A DNA stretch of 64,000 bases from Aeromonas rivipollensis (lineage in GTDB: Bacteria > Pseudomonadota > Gammaproteobacteria > Enterobacterales > Aeromonadaceae). The notes below the pieces were generated by a model that saw nothing but the letters and a program-made list of their open reading frames with translations, was not told the origin of the DNA and made no database searches. Positions 19,542-27,036 of this stretch are shown one piece after another. The stretch's first letter is position 1, and each line of letters begins with the position of its first letter. Location: assembly GCF_037811135.1 (NCBI RefSeq), contig NZ_CP149130.1:1360501-1424500 (forward strand). The letters run 5' to 3'. The position numbers were made by a program, and so were the translations under genes.

Positions 19542-20105
19542 ATGGATTTTCAACAGATGCTGGCGGCGCGCCTGCACGGGCTGCGCGAACAACAAGGCTG
19601 GTCGCTGGAGCAACTGGCCGAGCGCTCCGGGGTGAGTCGTTCCAATATCTCCAATATCGAGCGCGGTCAGAGCAGCCCGACCGCAGTGGTGCTCGATAAA
19701 CTGGCCACCGCGCTAGGCGTGCCGCTCGCCTCGCTCTTTACCCGTGAGCCCGAGGAGTCGGTCTCGCCCTGTAGCCGTGTTGAAGAGCAGCCGGTCTGGA
19801 CCGATCCGCAATCCGGTTATCAGCGCCGCCATCTGACGGCATTGTCTCAGGCGCCGCTACAGATGGTGGAGGTGTGTTTTCCCGCCGGGCAGAGCGTGCA
19901 GTATGCACCTCAGCCGCTGCCGACCCACTGGCACCAGCAGATCTGGCTGCTCGATGGCGAGATGCAGATTGAATCGTCCGAGGGGCAGTGGCAGCTTCGC
20001 GCCGGCGATTGCCTCTGCATGAGCATTGAGGGGGGCACCCGCTTTATGAATCCGGGCAGCACGACCGCCCGCTATCTGGTCGCCCTGGTACGCTGTACCT
20101 ACTAA
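19542..20105 (+). CDS. XRE-family transcriptional regulator with C-terminal cupin domain
   Basis: A 187-residue protein with an N-terminal helix-turn-helix (8-62: LHGLREQQGWSLEQLAERSG, VSRSNISNIERGQSSPT) and a C-terminal cupin (about 110-185: VCFPAGQSVQYAPQ, HWHQQIWLLDGEMQI, LRAGDCLCM). This HTH-cupin class includes SutR and PuuR and usually senses a small ligand in the cupin barrel. The gene lies 160 bp upstream of a GNAT acetyltransferase on the same strand, possibly its target. The two repeats just before the start suggest autoregulation. Confidence 0.87.
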   Translation: MDFQQMLAARLHGLREQQGWSLEQLAERSGVSRSNISNIERGQSSPTAVVLDKLATALGVPLASLFTREPEESVSPCSRVEEQPVWTDPQSGYQRRHLTALSQAPLQMVEVCFPAGQSVQYAPQPLPTHWHQQIWLLDGEMQIESSEGQWQLRAGDCLCMSIEGGTRFMNPGSTTARYLVALVRCTY

Positions 20106-20266
20106 AGGCGGCGCGTGGCACTAGCCAAAGAGGGCGCGCAGCAGGGATGAACCCAGGTGCTGGCTATATCTGGGAAAGACAATGTGCCGAGCACCCATAA
20201 GCGCCGAGAGCGGCGCGTTGCAAGGTCCGGCACGAAACAAGGGCAAGCAGAGAGAGGAGATAAGGG

Positions 20267-20722
20267 ATGCAAATCAGACTGGATGATGTGACCGACCCGC
20301 GCGTGATGGCACTACTGGAAGAGCACTTGAGCGATATGCGCGCCATCTCCCCTCCCGAGAGCAAGCACGCCCTTGATGGTGCGGCGCTGCGCGCATCCGA
20401 TGTCAGTTTCTGGACGTTGTGGGATGGGGAAGAGGCGGCCGGTTGTGTAGCCCTGAAACGGCTGGAGGCGGGACATGGTGAGATCAAATCGATGCGCACC
20501 GCCACCCGCTACCGCCGCCGTGGCATTGCCCGTCAACTGCTGGCTCATGTGCTCGAAGAGGCCCATCTGCGCGGTCTGACCCGCCTTAGCCTGGAGACGG
20601 GCAGCCAGCCCTTCTTTGCACCGGCTCATCGCCTCTATCACGCCTTCGGGTTTGAGGAGTGCGGCCCCTTTGGTCATTACCGTGAGGATCCCCATAGCCG
20701 GTTTATGACCAAAGCATTGTGA
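20267..20722 (+). CDS. GNAT family N-acetyltransferase
   Basis: The 151-residue protein has the GNAT core: VALKRLEAGHGEIKSMRT (strand beta-4), acetyl-CoA loop TRYRRRGIARQLLAHV (R/Q-x-x-G-x-A), and LYHAFGFEECGPF at the C-terminal strand. Closest known style is a YhhY/PhnO-like small-molecule acetyltransferase; the acceptor cannot be told. The ATG at 20267 follows GAGGAGATAAGGG. Its position downstream of the XRE-cupin regulator suggests joint control. It is the last gene before the AT-rich island. Confidence 0.85.
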   Translation: MQIRLDDVTDPRVMALLEEHLSDMRAISPPESKHALDGAALRASDVSFWTLWDGEEAAGCVALKRLEAGHGEIKSMRTATRYRRRGIARQLLAHVLEEAHLRGLTRLSLETGSQPFFAPAHRLYHAFGFEECGPFGHYREDPHSRFMTKAL

Positions 20723-20783
20723 GTCGTATTACGGCTTCCTGGTGGGCAAATAGAAGAGGGTATATTTAGGGGGAATTTGGACA

Positions 20784-20925
20784 CCCACCTTTTGAAATTG
20801 CTACATCTGAACACGCTGCCCACCGATAAACGTCGCTTGTGTGCACGACATTTATCGGGTTATTGGAGGCGCAGTGTGTGATGACAGATAAAGCTAGACA
20901 ATAATGGCTGGCTCAGAAAGGTGGG
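20784..20925. mobile_element. Decayed inverted-repeat element (possible IS remnant or MITE)
   Basis: The outer arms are CCCACCTTTTGA (20784-20795) and TCAGAAAGGTGGG (20913-20925), inverted copies with one insertion. An inner hairpin pairs CGATAAACGTCG (20824-20835) with CGACATTTATCG (20846-20857), 11 of 12 matching. The arms run on into AATTTGGACACC on the left and GGGGCCCTAACTTTC on the right, reminiscent of insertion-sequence ends, but there is no transposase. No target duplication was found. Confidence 0.35.
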
Positions 20926-20986
20926 GCCCTAACTTTCTGGTGGAATTTGATACCGAATGACGTGTGCTCTAAAGTAGGGTTAGTAA

Positions 20987-21009
20987 GACACCGGCTTGAG
21001 GCCGGTGTC
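20987..21009 (-). terminator. Hairpin downstream of the SIR2-STAND gene
   Basis: A perfect 9-bp stem with a 5-base loop lies 37 bp after the stop of the minus-strand gene. On that strand it is followed by the weakly T-rich TTACTAACC, so the terminator call is moderate. Confidence 0.45.
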
Positions 21010-21045
21010 AGGTGATAACTAGAACTGTACAATATTAGATTAGTG

Positions 21046-23349
21046 TTATTTTTCTGATAATAGGACTTGGTTGACTAGTTTGAGTAGTCTGGTAACGTTA
21101 CTAATTCGATTATCTTCATCAATTTCTTCATTTAACCATTCCTTAGACTTCTCGAGATATTCAATTGCAACAGAGTCTCGGTATTTATTCCAAAACTGCA
21201 ATGCATGGTCCGCATAAGACATTGCATGGAAAGCTTTTCTGATATCAGCAGTATGACATTGTTCTAGAGCATTCATACTTTCATCCAATGCTTTCCTCAC
21301 ATCGCTTGAGTTTGGTCTGTCTATATTTGCTCTAAATTTTATAATTGCGTATGAATTTTTTATAGACCAGTTTTTTTGACCGCTGGATGATATTGCATCA
21401 TCGATAACTTTGAATGCTAGATCGTGCTCTCCTCTACGACTTAAGTAGAGTGCTTTTTGTTGTAAATTAAAAGGTGAGTTGTGCTTACGATAAATTGTGT
21501 CGTATATTTTCTCCCCGTCCTCATATATTGGAAATGCCCTTTCAAATAGTCTGGCGTCATATGCCTTTCTTTTAAAGGCGTCAAAGTTTGGTACACAAAA
21601 ACGGGGGACGTTGTTATGGAAGTTGGTTAGCATCTTTGCTAAGTCTTTTGTTGGTGCGATACTTGATATGTGATCTGCCAGTAAGTTAGACCTAATCGCA
21701 AAGTAATCTTGATTATCATCTGAAAGCTCACCAACATATTCAGACAAACTACTACTTAGTATATTCACAAGGTCATAAATTTCATTGTATTGATTATAAC
21801 CTCGATTGAAGTAACTATATAGTATATCCATAGATGTTACACTTCGGCATGTATGTAAATAGCATGCCAATAGAAATAACTGTACAAGATTGTCATCTTT
21901 ATTCCTCAGTTCAGAGATTACATTGTTAAAGCGCTCTTTTATAGATGGGGTTCTACAACTTTTCTCAATAAGTTCAAATAGAGAGTCACCATCTTTTTTC
22001 TTGTATGCATATTTCTTTTTTAAATCTATAGGTATTCCATTTGTTATCGCTTGAGCATCTTGATCACTTAATGATGTTATATCAATAACATTGATTCCTT
22101 TTCTCAAGAAATTGGCGCGAGATGCTGAAAGGTAAGCATAATCCCTCTCAGCGATAACAAGTTGAATATTTTTCTTTTTTGCAAGAAAATCGAGAGCTTC
22201 TATTGATGTCGATAAATTGTCAAAAAATAACAAACTGGGGATGTCGGATAAGTTAGATGCGATGTATTTTGCTTTTTCTACGGACAAATTAGAAATGAAA
22301 AGCTTGACGCCATTGAAATCGTGAAATGCAGCCAATTGCATTAAAAGTGTCGTTTTACCTGTCGCAGGGCCTCCTGTTATAAGGATGTTTTTACCCTGAT
22401 TGAGATATTCTTCTATTGTGTTGTAAAAAGCGAGTTTTGTTACTCTAGGTGAATAGATGTCACTCCAAGTGGGTGTTGCACCTTGGTAAAAATCTTGTAT
22501 AGCACGGTGCTTTATCTCTGAGTGGCTTGGCACTGCGTACTCAGGTAGTGGGTTATTATATTTGATGTCTATTTTATCAGGGGCAGGATTTACGCCTCCT
22601 AAATAATCTAGAAATTCTTCTGTATCAGCAGTTATTATTTTTAGGTTGAGAGATCTATAATATTCTATGTCGTCATTTGATGTATGCACTGGATGTACAA
22701 TGATCCATGCGTTTTTAATACTGCTGTCATTTATTGCATCATGGAAGACTTGGAGGGTACCTGCATCCTTTAATGAGTACCCCCAAAATAGTGTAGGATA
22801 TCTATTCATGAGACTTCTGAAATAATTCCACCTATTGGGGTCATTATAAAACGCACTGGCTATATCAAGATCTCCGAAAATTAGAGGTGATTCATTGTTA
22901 GTCACACAACCATGTAGATGAATATAATCAACTGCGGTTTTATCATTAATACTCACGCCATTTAATTTCGCATCATTTACATATTTTTTCTTGCTGTCTG
23001 CAAAAATACATTCTAGTAAATTATCGACATTAGTAGTAAATATAAACTTAGGGTTAATCAATTCTAAGTTATTATATTTTTCGTTAAAACTTCCTATGTT
23101 GAATCTCTTTTTTATATAGCTTTCGAGTTCGTCTTTTTTAGATCTAGATAAGAAAGTACATAATTGAGGTAATTGTAATGCTTTTGGGGCACTAGGGAAT
23201 AATTCTAGCAGCTCAATTCTGAATTCATCTCCTATAGGAAGATTTCGACCATGGTTATCTTGTGCTAGGACTGAAAAACCAGCACCGGTGAAGATATTGA
23301 TGCCTTCTCTAAGGCTACGTTCAAAAGTACTTTGGCTTTCAACTTTCAT
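21046..23349 (-). CDS. SIR2-STAND NTPase with helical-repeat C-terminus (Avs5-like antiphage sensor)
   Basis: The 767-residue protein has an N-terminal SIR2-like NADase domain with FTGAGFS (GAGFS 22-26), FTTNVDN (about 104-110) and the catalytic-type HLHG (His146). A STAND-type P-loop ATPase follows: Walker A GGPATGKTT (326-334), Walker B SLLFFDNL (372-379). The C-terminal third is alpha-helical with TPR-like pairs (LQQKALYLSRRGEHDLAFKVIDDAI), the usual sensor region. This order equals Avs5 (SIR2-STAND) proteins, in which a phage signal triggers oligomerisation and NAD+ depletion; that is family knowledge and is not shown here. The start at 23349 is placed by GAGG about 5 bp upstream; ATG 23352 and GTG 23355 are alternatives. 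It is AT-rich, with A/T-ending codons unlike its neighbours, which points to horizontal transfer. No partner gene is adjacent. Confidence 0.85.
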   Translation of the reverse strand: MKVESQSTFERSLREGINIFTGAGFSVLAQDNHGRNLPIGDEFRIELLELFPSAPKALQLPQLCTFLSRSKKDELESYIKKRFNIGSFNEKYNNLELINPKFIFTTNVDNLLECIFADSKKKYVNDAKLNGVSINDKTAVDYIHLHGCVTNNESPLIFGDLDIASAFYNDPNRWNYFRSLMNRYPTLFWGYSLKDAGTLQVFHDAINDSSIKNAWIIVHPVHTSNDDIEYYRSLNLKIITADTEEFLDYLGGVNPAPDKIDIKYNNPLPEYAVPSHSEIKHRAIQDFYQGATPTWSDIYSPRVTKLAFYNTIEEYLNQGKNILITGGPATGKTTLLMQLAAFHDFNGVKLFISNLSVEKAKYIASNLSDIPSLLFFDNLSTSIEALDFLAKKKNIQLVIAERDYAYLSASRANFLRKGINVIDITSLSDQDAQAITNGIPIDLKKKYAYKKKDGDSLFELIEKSCRTPSIKERFNNVISELRNKDDNLVQLFLLACYLHTCRSVTSMDILYSYFNRGYNQYNEIYDLVNILSSSLSEYVGELSDDNQDYFAIRSNLLADHISSIAPTKDLAKMLTNFHNNVPRFCVPNFDAFKRKAYDARLFERAFPIYEDGEKIYDTIYRKHNSPFNLQQKALYLSRRGEHDLAFKVIDDAISSSGQKNWSIKNSYAIIKFRANIDRPNSSDVRKALDESMNALEQCHTADIRKAFHAMSYADHALQFWNKYRDSVAIEYLEKSKEWLNEEIDEDNRISNVTRLLKLVNQVLLSEK

Positions 23350-23867
23350 CATCACCTCAATATATATAATAATATGAACATTTAAACTAATATGCTTTTT
23401 ATATTGTATCGAATTGGATGTTTAAAAAACCATCTTGGTTTCCATAAATAAATCGGTGAAAGTTATATTTTCTAATCGATTAAATTTTCGCTTAAGAGAG
23501 GAATGTTTTTTAAAGCCCACGCTACCGCCCCTGGATTACAGCTTCCAATGCGCTCCATCAACAACCAGCGGACGGGGTCCGGATGGTTCTATAGACGCCG
23601 AATGACCAGCATATCCTCAAGCCTCATATGCAAACCAGTCAGAAAGTGACGCAACTATCAGGAAGATCTGCGTTTTTTGCGCCAGCTCAACAATTGAAGC
23701 GAAGGCGCCGGGTGGCCGGAGCGGGGGCAGGGAGGGGGTTGTCGGCAAGGAAGGGCATTTTGTTGTCACGGGGCGGGGGAACTATAGTGCAGCGAGGCGA
23801 GAGTGCCTCGTTTGGCCCGCGTGAGTGGGGGCTAACCACAATGGATAGAACGATGGGAGTTGGTCAT
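23350..23867. other. Right flank of the AT-rich island and upstream region of the PsiF-like gene
   Basis: The 518-bp stretch is AT-rich up to about 23510, presumably holding the promoter of the SIR2-STAND gene, and then changes abruptly to GC-rich. A short hairpin (CGAGGC/GTGCCTCG, 23798-23815) lies about 55 bp before the PsiF start. No gene or exact flanking direct repeat was found. Confidence 0.45.
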
Positions 23868-24248
23868 ATGAAGCGGATCCTGATGGTGTTGAGTCTGTGT
23901 GTGACGGTCATGGGCATGGGAATGGGGGTGGCCCAGGGCGCAACCTCTGGCGCGCAGCAAGAGTGCGAGGCCCAGGCGGCGGCGAAGAAGCTGGCGGGCG
24001 CCGCCAAGACCAGCTTCGTCGGCAAGTGCGTCAAGGATGCCTCGGCCAGCACCAAGGCGAGCCAGTGTGAGAAGGCGGCCGCCGACAAGAAGCTGGCGGG
24101 GGCTGCCAAGAACAGCTTTATCCAGAAGTGCGTGAAGACGGATGCAGCCGCCGACAAGACGGCTCAGTGCGAGAAGGCGGCCGCCGACAAGAAGCTCGCC
24201 GGGGCGGCCAAGAACAGCTTCGTGCAAAAGTGTGTCAAGACCACCTGA
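23868..24248 (+). CDS. Periplasmic PsiF-repeat protein with three repeats
   Basis: A 126-residue protein with a signal peptide (1-24, ending VAQGA) and three PsiF repeats of about 27 residues (31-57, 65-91, 98-125). Each has the pattern C-x-x-x-A-A-x-K-K-L-A-G-A-A-K-x-S-F-x-x-K-C-V-K. Repeats 2 and 3 are nearly identical and probably duplicated recently. E. coli PsiF (phosphate-starvation induced, function unknown) has two repeats in about 106 residues. Each repeat keeps a Cys pair, so disulfides in the periplasm are likely. The start at 23868 follows GGGAGTTGGTCAT; ATGs at 23841 and 23853 would extend the N-terminus. Confidence 0.85.
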   Translation: MKRILMVLSLCVTVMGMGMGVAQGATSGAQQECEAQAAAKKLAGAAKTSFVGKCVKDASASTKASQCEKAAADKKLAGAAKNSFIQKCVKTDAAADKTAQCEKAAADKKLAGAAKNSFVQKCVKTT

Positions 24249-24609
24249 GCCCTGGGGCCAGGGGTGAGCGAGCACCTTGGGAAGGGGCTCGCCTAAGGGA
24301 TAGAGAGGGGCCATGGGCCCCTCTCTTGTTGTGATGCCGGTCTGTGGTGCCCAAGCAAGATGGACGTTATCCCGGCGCCCTCGGCATGGGCGGTGCAAGG
24401 CCCCTTGGTGAGGGATAGCCGCGCCGATCCGCCTCTTTTTTGATTAAATATATATCCATTAAAAAAACAACTACTTACTGGTGTTTTGTTGGCTTTGTTT
24501 CAGGTTTTTTCAATTTTTGGGAAATCTTTTCTCCCCTGGGCCGGTTCTATTGGACGTAACCGGATGAGATGCGCCGGAGACACCACTCTAGACAACAAGG
24601 AATAGGGAT
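24249..24609. other. Intergenic region upstream of the buf operon
   Basis: After the psiF terminator the 361-bp stretch becomes AT-rich (24440-24530, many T runs), presumably the buf promoter region. No canonical -35/-10 pair stands out, so an alternative sigma factor is possible. No gene is seen. Confidence 0.4.
24302..24331 (+). terminator. Terminator of the PsiF-like gene
   Basis: The stem AGAGAGGGGCC/GGCCCCTCTCT is followed by TGTTGTG; it lies 54 bp after the stop codon. Confidence 0.8.
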
Positions 24610-24873
24610 ATGAACGTGAAAAAGAGTACTGCCATCGCCTCTGCCATGACGGGTCTGCTGGCCCTGGGTGCCCAGTTCATCGCCGCGCCAGTCATGGCGG
24701 CGGACGACAAGGAGAAGTGCTACGGCGTGGTCAAGGCGGGCAAGAACGATTGCGCCACCAAGGGCGGCTCCTGCGCCGGTACCGCCAAGATGGATGCCCA
24801 GGGCGATGCCTTCGTGGTGATGCCCAAGGGCCTGTGCGAGAAACTGGCGGGCGGGTCGCTGCAACCCAAGTAA
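24610..24873 (+). CDS. BufA1-type bufferin precursor (DUF2282)
   Basis: The 87-residue protein has a cleavable signal peptide (1-30, ending PVMA) and a short core with four cysteines at 37, 48, 55 and 76. It includes the family-typical KEKCYGVVKAGKNDC and GSCAG motifs. DUF2282 precursors are ribosomally made peptides whose core cysteines are converted to oxazolone- or thiooxazole-type rings by the adjacent MNIO enzyme, then exported to the periplasm to bind copper (bufferins/HvfA). The modification here is inferred from the operon. The ATG at 24610 follows AAGGAATAGGGAT. First gene of bufABC-doxX. Confidence 0.9.
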   Translation: MNVKKSTAIASAMTGLLALGAQFIAAPVMAADDKEKCYGVVKAGKNDCATKGGSCAGTAKMDAQGDAFVVMPKGLCEKLAGGSLQPK

Positions 24874-24880
24874 GCCCAGT

Positions 24881-24910
24881 GCCATGGTGTGGCGCCCGCC
24901 ACATCATGGC
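24881..24910 (+). terminator. Hairpin between precursor and modifying-enzyme genes
   Basis: Two nested stems, GCCATG/CATGGC outside TGTGGCG/CGCCACA, form a 30-nt hairpin 8 bp after the bufA stop, followed by CCCTTCTTTTG. The poor T-tract suggests partial termination or protection of the upstream mRNA, so that precursor exceeds enzyme. Confidence 0.6.
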
Positions 24911-24934
24911 CCCTTCTTTTGAGAGAGCCCTGCC

Positions 24935-25777
24935 ATGAACCCCTTGATCGGTATAGGTTTACGCCCCCCCCACTACGACGAGATCCGCCAGACCCTGCCC
25001 GGGGTAGGCTGGCTCGAGGTGCACAGCGAAAACTACTTCGAGCGTCACAGTAAAGGCTTTGAGGTGCTGGCCGAGCTGGCTGGGCACTACCCAATCAGCC
25101 TGCACGGGGTCGGCATGTCGCTGGGCTCCGCCGACTCGCTCGACCCTGCGCACCTGCGCCAGTTGGCGGCCCTGGTGGCGACCATAGCGCCGGTGCGGGT
25201 CTCGGAGCACCTGAGTTGGGGCAGCATAGACGGGCGCTATTTCAACGATCTGCTGCCCATGCCCTACACCCGAGAAGCCCTCTCGCACATGAGCGACAAG
25301 GTAGACAGGGTGCAGCAGGCCCTGGGCCGGCAACTGCTCATCGAAAACCCCTCTTCCTATCTGCAACTGCCCGGGGAGATGGGCGAAGCGGCGTTTCTGG
25401 CCGAGCTGGCGCGGCGCAGCGGCTGCGGCATCTTGCTCGATCTCAACAACCTCCATGTCAGCAGCGTCAATCACGGCTTGGATTGCGCCGACTACCTGGC
25501 CGCCATCGATCTGGAGACGGTCGGGGAGATCCACCTGGCCGGTTTTACCGACAAGGCGTTGCCCCAGGGGCACCTCTATATCGACACCCACAGCACCCCG
25601 GTGGCGCCCCCTGTGTGGGCGCTCTATCGGCAGCTGTGCCAGCAGCGCGCCATCCCCACCCTGATCGAGTGGGATCTGGAGATACCCCCGCTGCCTGTGC
25701 TGCTGGGGGAGGCGCAACTTGCCAGCGAGATCCTGAGCGCGGCGCAGCGAACATCCGAGGAGCCCGCCCATGTCTGA
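24935..25777 (+). CDS. BufB: multinuclear non-haem iron oxidase (DUF692/MNIO)
   Basis: The 280-residue TIM-barrel protein has the MNIO metal-site motifs spread along the barrel: SENYFERH, LHGVGMSLGS, SEHLSWG, ENPSSYL, LLDLNNLHVSS, EIHLAGF, DTHSTPV and IEWD. MNIO enzymes bind two or three irons and use oxygen to modify cysteines in a partner peptide, here the BufA precursor encoded 62 bp upstream. A cytoplasmic location is expected, since no signal peptide is seen. The ATG at 24935 follows GAGAGAGCCCTGCC. It overlaps bufC by 8 bp. Confidence 0.92.
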   Translation: MNPLIGIGLRPPHYDEIRQTLPGVGWLEVHSENYFERHSKGFEVLAELAGHYPISLHGVGMSLGSADSLDPAHLRQLAALVATIAPVRVSEHLSWGSIDGRYFNDLLPMPYTREALSHMSDKVDRVQQALGRQLLIENPSSYLQLPGEMGEAAFLAELARRSGCGILLDLNNLHVSSVNHGLDCADYLAAIDLETVGEIHLAGFTDKALPQGHLYIDTHSTPVAPPVWALYRQLCQQRAIPTLIEWDLEIPPLPVLLGEAQLASEILSAAQRTSEEPAHV

Positions 25778-26522
25778 GCTTGCTTCCCTTCAGAACGCCT
25801 TTGCCAGCGGTCTGCTCGGCCAGGATGACGCCATACTGGCGCAGATCCAGCCTGGGCGCTTTGCCCCCGACGCCGTGCTGCAGATCTATCGCAACAACGT
25901 CATCCTCGGCCTCACCGAGGTGCTCGCCAGCAGCTATCCCGCCGTCGCGGCCATGGTGGGGGAGGCGTTCTTCGCCGCCGCGGCCCGGGGATTCGTGTTG
26001 GCCGAGCCCCTGGAGGAGGGGAGCGTCATGCACTATGGGGAAGGCTTTGGCGACTGGCTCACCCGCCTGCCGACCACCCAAGCCCTGCCCTGGCTCGGGG
26101 AGCTGGCCCGCTTCGAGTGGCTGCTGGAGCGTGCCTCCCTGCTGGCGCCCGAGTCCAGGCGCTGGCCTGCCGAGCGGCTCGCCGCCCTTGCCCCTGCCCA
26201 GTGGGATCGGCTGGTGCTGCACCCCGCCTGCGATCTGCTGCTCCTCGAGAGCCGTCATCCTGTGCTGGCGCTCTGGCAGATGGCCCTGCACGGCGGGGAG
26301 ACGGTCAGCGAGCTGGATGCCCCCTGCTGGCTGGCCCTTAAAAAACGCCCCGGCCACAGGGTCGAACCCATCCCTCTGGATGCAACCCCCTGGCGCCTGC
26401 TGCAGGGCTGCCAGCAGGGCAGGTCGCTGGCCAGCCTGCTGGCACAGGATCCGGCCATGGCCGAGCACCTTGCCCCCCTCATCACCCTCGATCTGCTGGT
26501 CGATCTGGAGCTTGCCCCATGA
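25770..26522 (+). CDS. BufC: DUF2063 partner protein
   Basis: The 250-residue protein has the DUF2063 N-terminus LQNAFASGLLGQDD and QIYRNNVILGLTEVLASSYPAVAAMVGE. A variable C-terminal domain follows, with winged-helix-like character (LLQGCQQGRSLASLLAQDP). In Buf/Hvf systems this protein binds the precursor leader and presents it to the MNIO enzyme. Translational overlap with bufB (8 bp) and with the DoxX gene (ATGA, 4 bp) shows a tight operon. No signal peptide. Confidence 0.9.
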   Translation: MSELASLQNAFASGLLGQDDAILAQIQPGRFAPDAVLQIYRNNVILGLTEVLASSYPAVAAMVGEAFFAAAARGFVLAEPLEEGSVMHYGEGFGDWLTRLPTTQALPWLGELARFEWLLERASLLAPESRRWPAERLAALAPAQWDRLVLHPACDLLLLESRHPVLALWQMALHGGETVSELDAPCWLALKKRPGHRVEPIPLDATPWRLLQGCQQGRSLASLLAQDPAMAEHLAPLITLDLLVDLELAP

Positions 26523-26974
26523 CAACACAGACTCTCTCCAAGCCGCTTGGCCTCTTTGCCGAGCGTATCCTGCCCTGGTGCAGCGGCGCCCTGCTGCTGC
26601 TGGCCAGACTCTGGGTCGCCGCCGTCTTCCTGCGATCCGGCTGGCTCAAGTTCACGGCCTGGGACTCCACCCTCTACCTGTTCGAGTTCGAGTACCAGGT
26701 GCCCCTGCTGCCCTGGCAGTGGGCGGCCTACGTGGGCACCGCGACCGAGCTGCTGCTGCCGCTCTTCCTGCTGGCGGGACTCTTCACCCGCCCGGTCGCC
26801 TTGCTGCTGTTTGGCTTCAACGCCATGGCGGTCATCTCCTATCCCACCCTGTGGGCGGGGGGCTTTCACGATCACCAGCTGTGGGGCTGGATGCTGCTGA
26901 CCCTGGCGGTGTGGGGCGCAGGCCCCCTGTCATTGGATCACTGGCACCTTGCCAGGGGACGCAGCGGCCATTAA
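26519..26974 (+). CDS. DoxX family membrane protein (HvfX-like)
   Basis: The 151-residue inner-membrane protein has about four hydrophobic helices (from 22, 69, 95 and 122) and the DoxX-typical RLWVAAVFLRSGWLKFTAWDSTLYLFE split below family length. DoxX proteins follow BufABC or HvfABC in many genomes; a quinone-linked or redox role has been suggested but is not settled. Its ATGA overlap with bufC makes it the last gene of the operon. Confidence 0.88.
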   Translation: MTTQTLSKPLGLFAERILPWCSGALLLLARLWVAAVFLRSGWLKFTAWDSTLYLFEFEYQVPLLPWQWAAYVGTATELLLPLFLLAGLFTRPVALLLFGFNAMAVISYPTLWAGGFHDHQLWGWMLLTLAVWGAGPLSLDHWHLARGRSGH

Positions 26975-27036
26975 CGTGGCTGTCAGATGAAGGGGCCTGC
27001 GGGCTCCTTCTTGTCATGCTACCCGAGGAGAAAAAG

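Larger units (their letters stand above)
20723..21045. other. Left flank of the AT-rich island
   Basis: This 323-bp stretch has no gene. It contains a roughly 140-bp inverted-repeat element (20784-20925) and a separate perfect hairpin (GACACCGGC/GCCGGTGTC, 20987-21009) that could terminate the defence gene. Composition changes to AT-rich across it. Confidence 0.5.

Noticed and set aside
20784..21009. Hairpins considered as an integron attC site
   Set aside because: No recognisable core site pair (RYYYAAC/GTTRRRY) in the right places, no second copy and no integrase.
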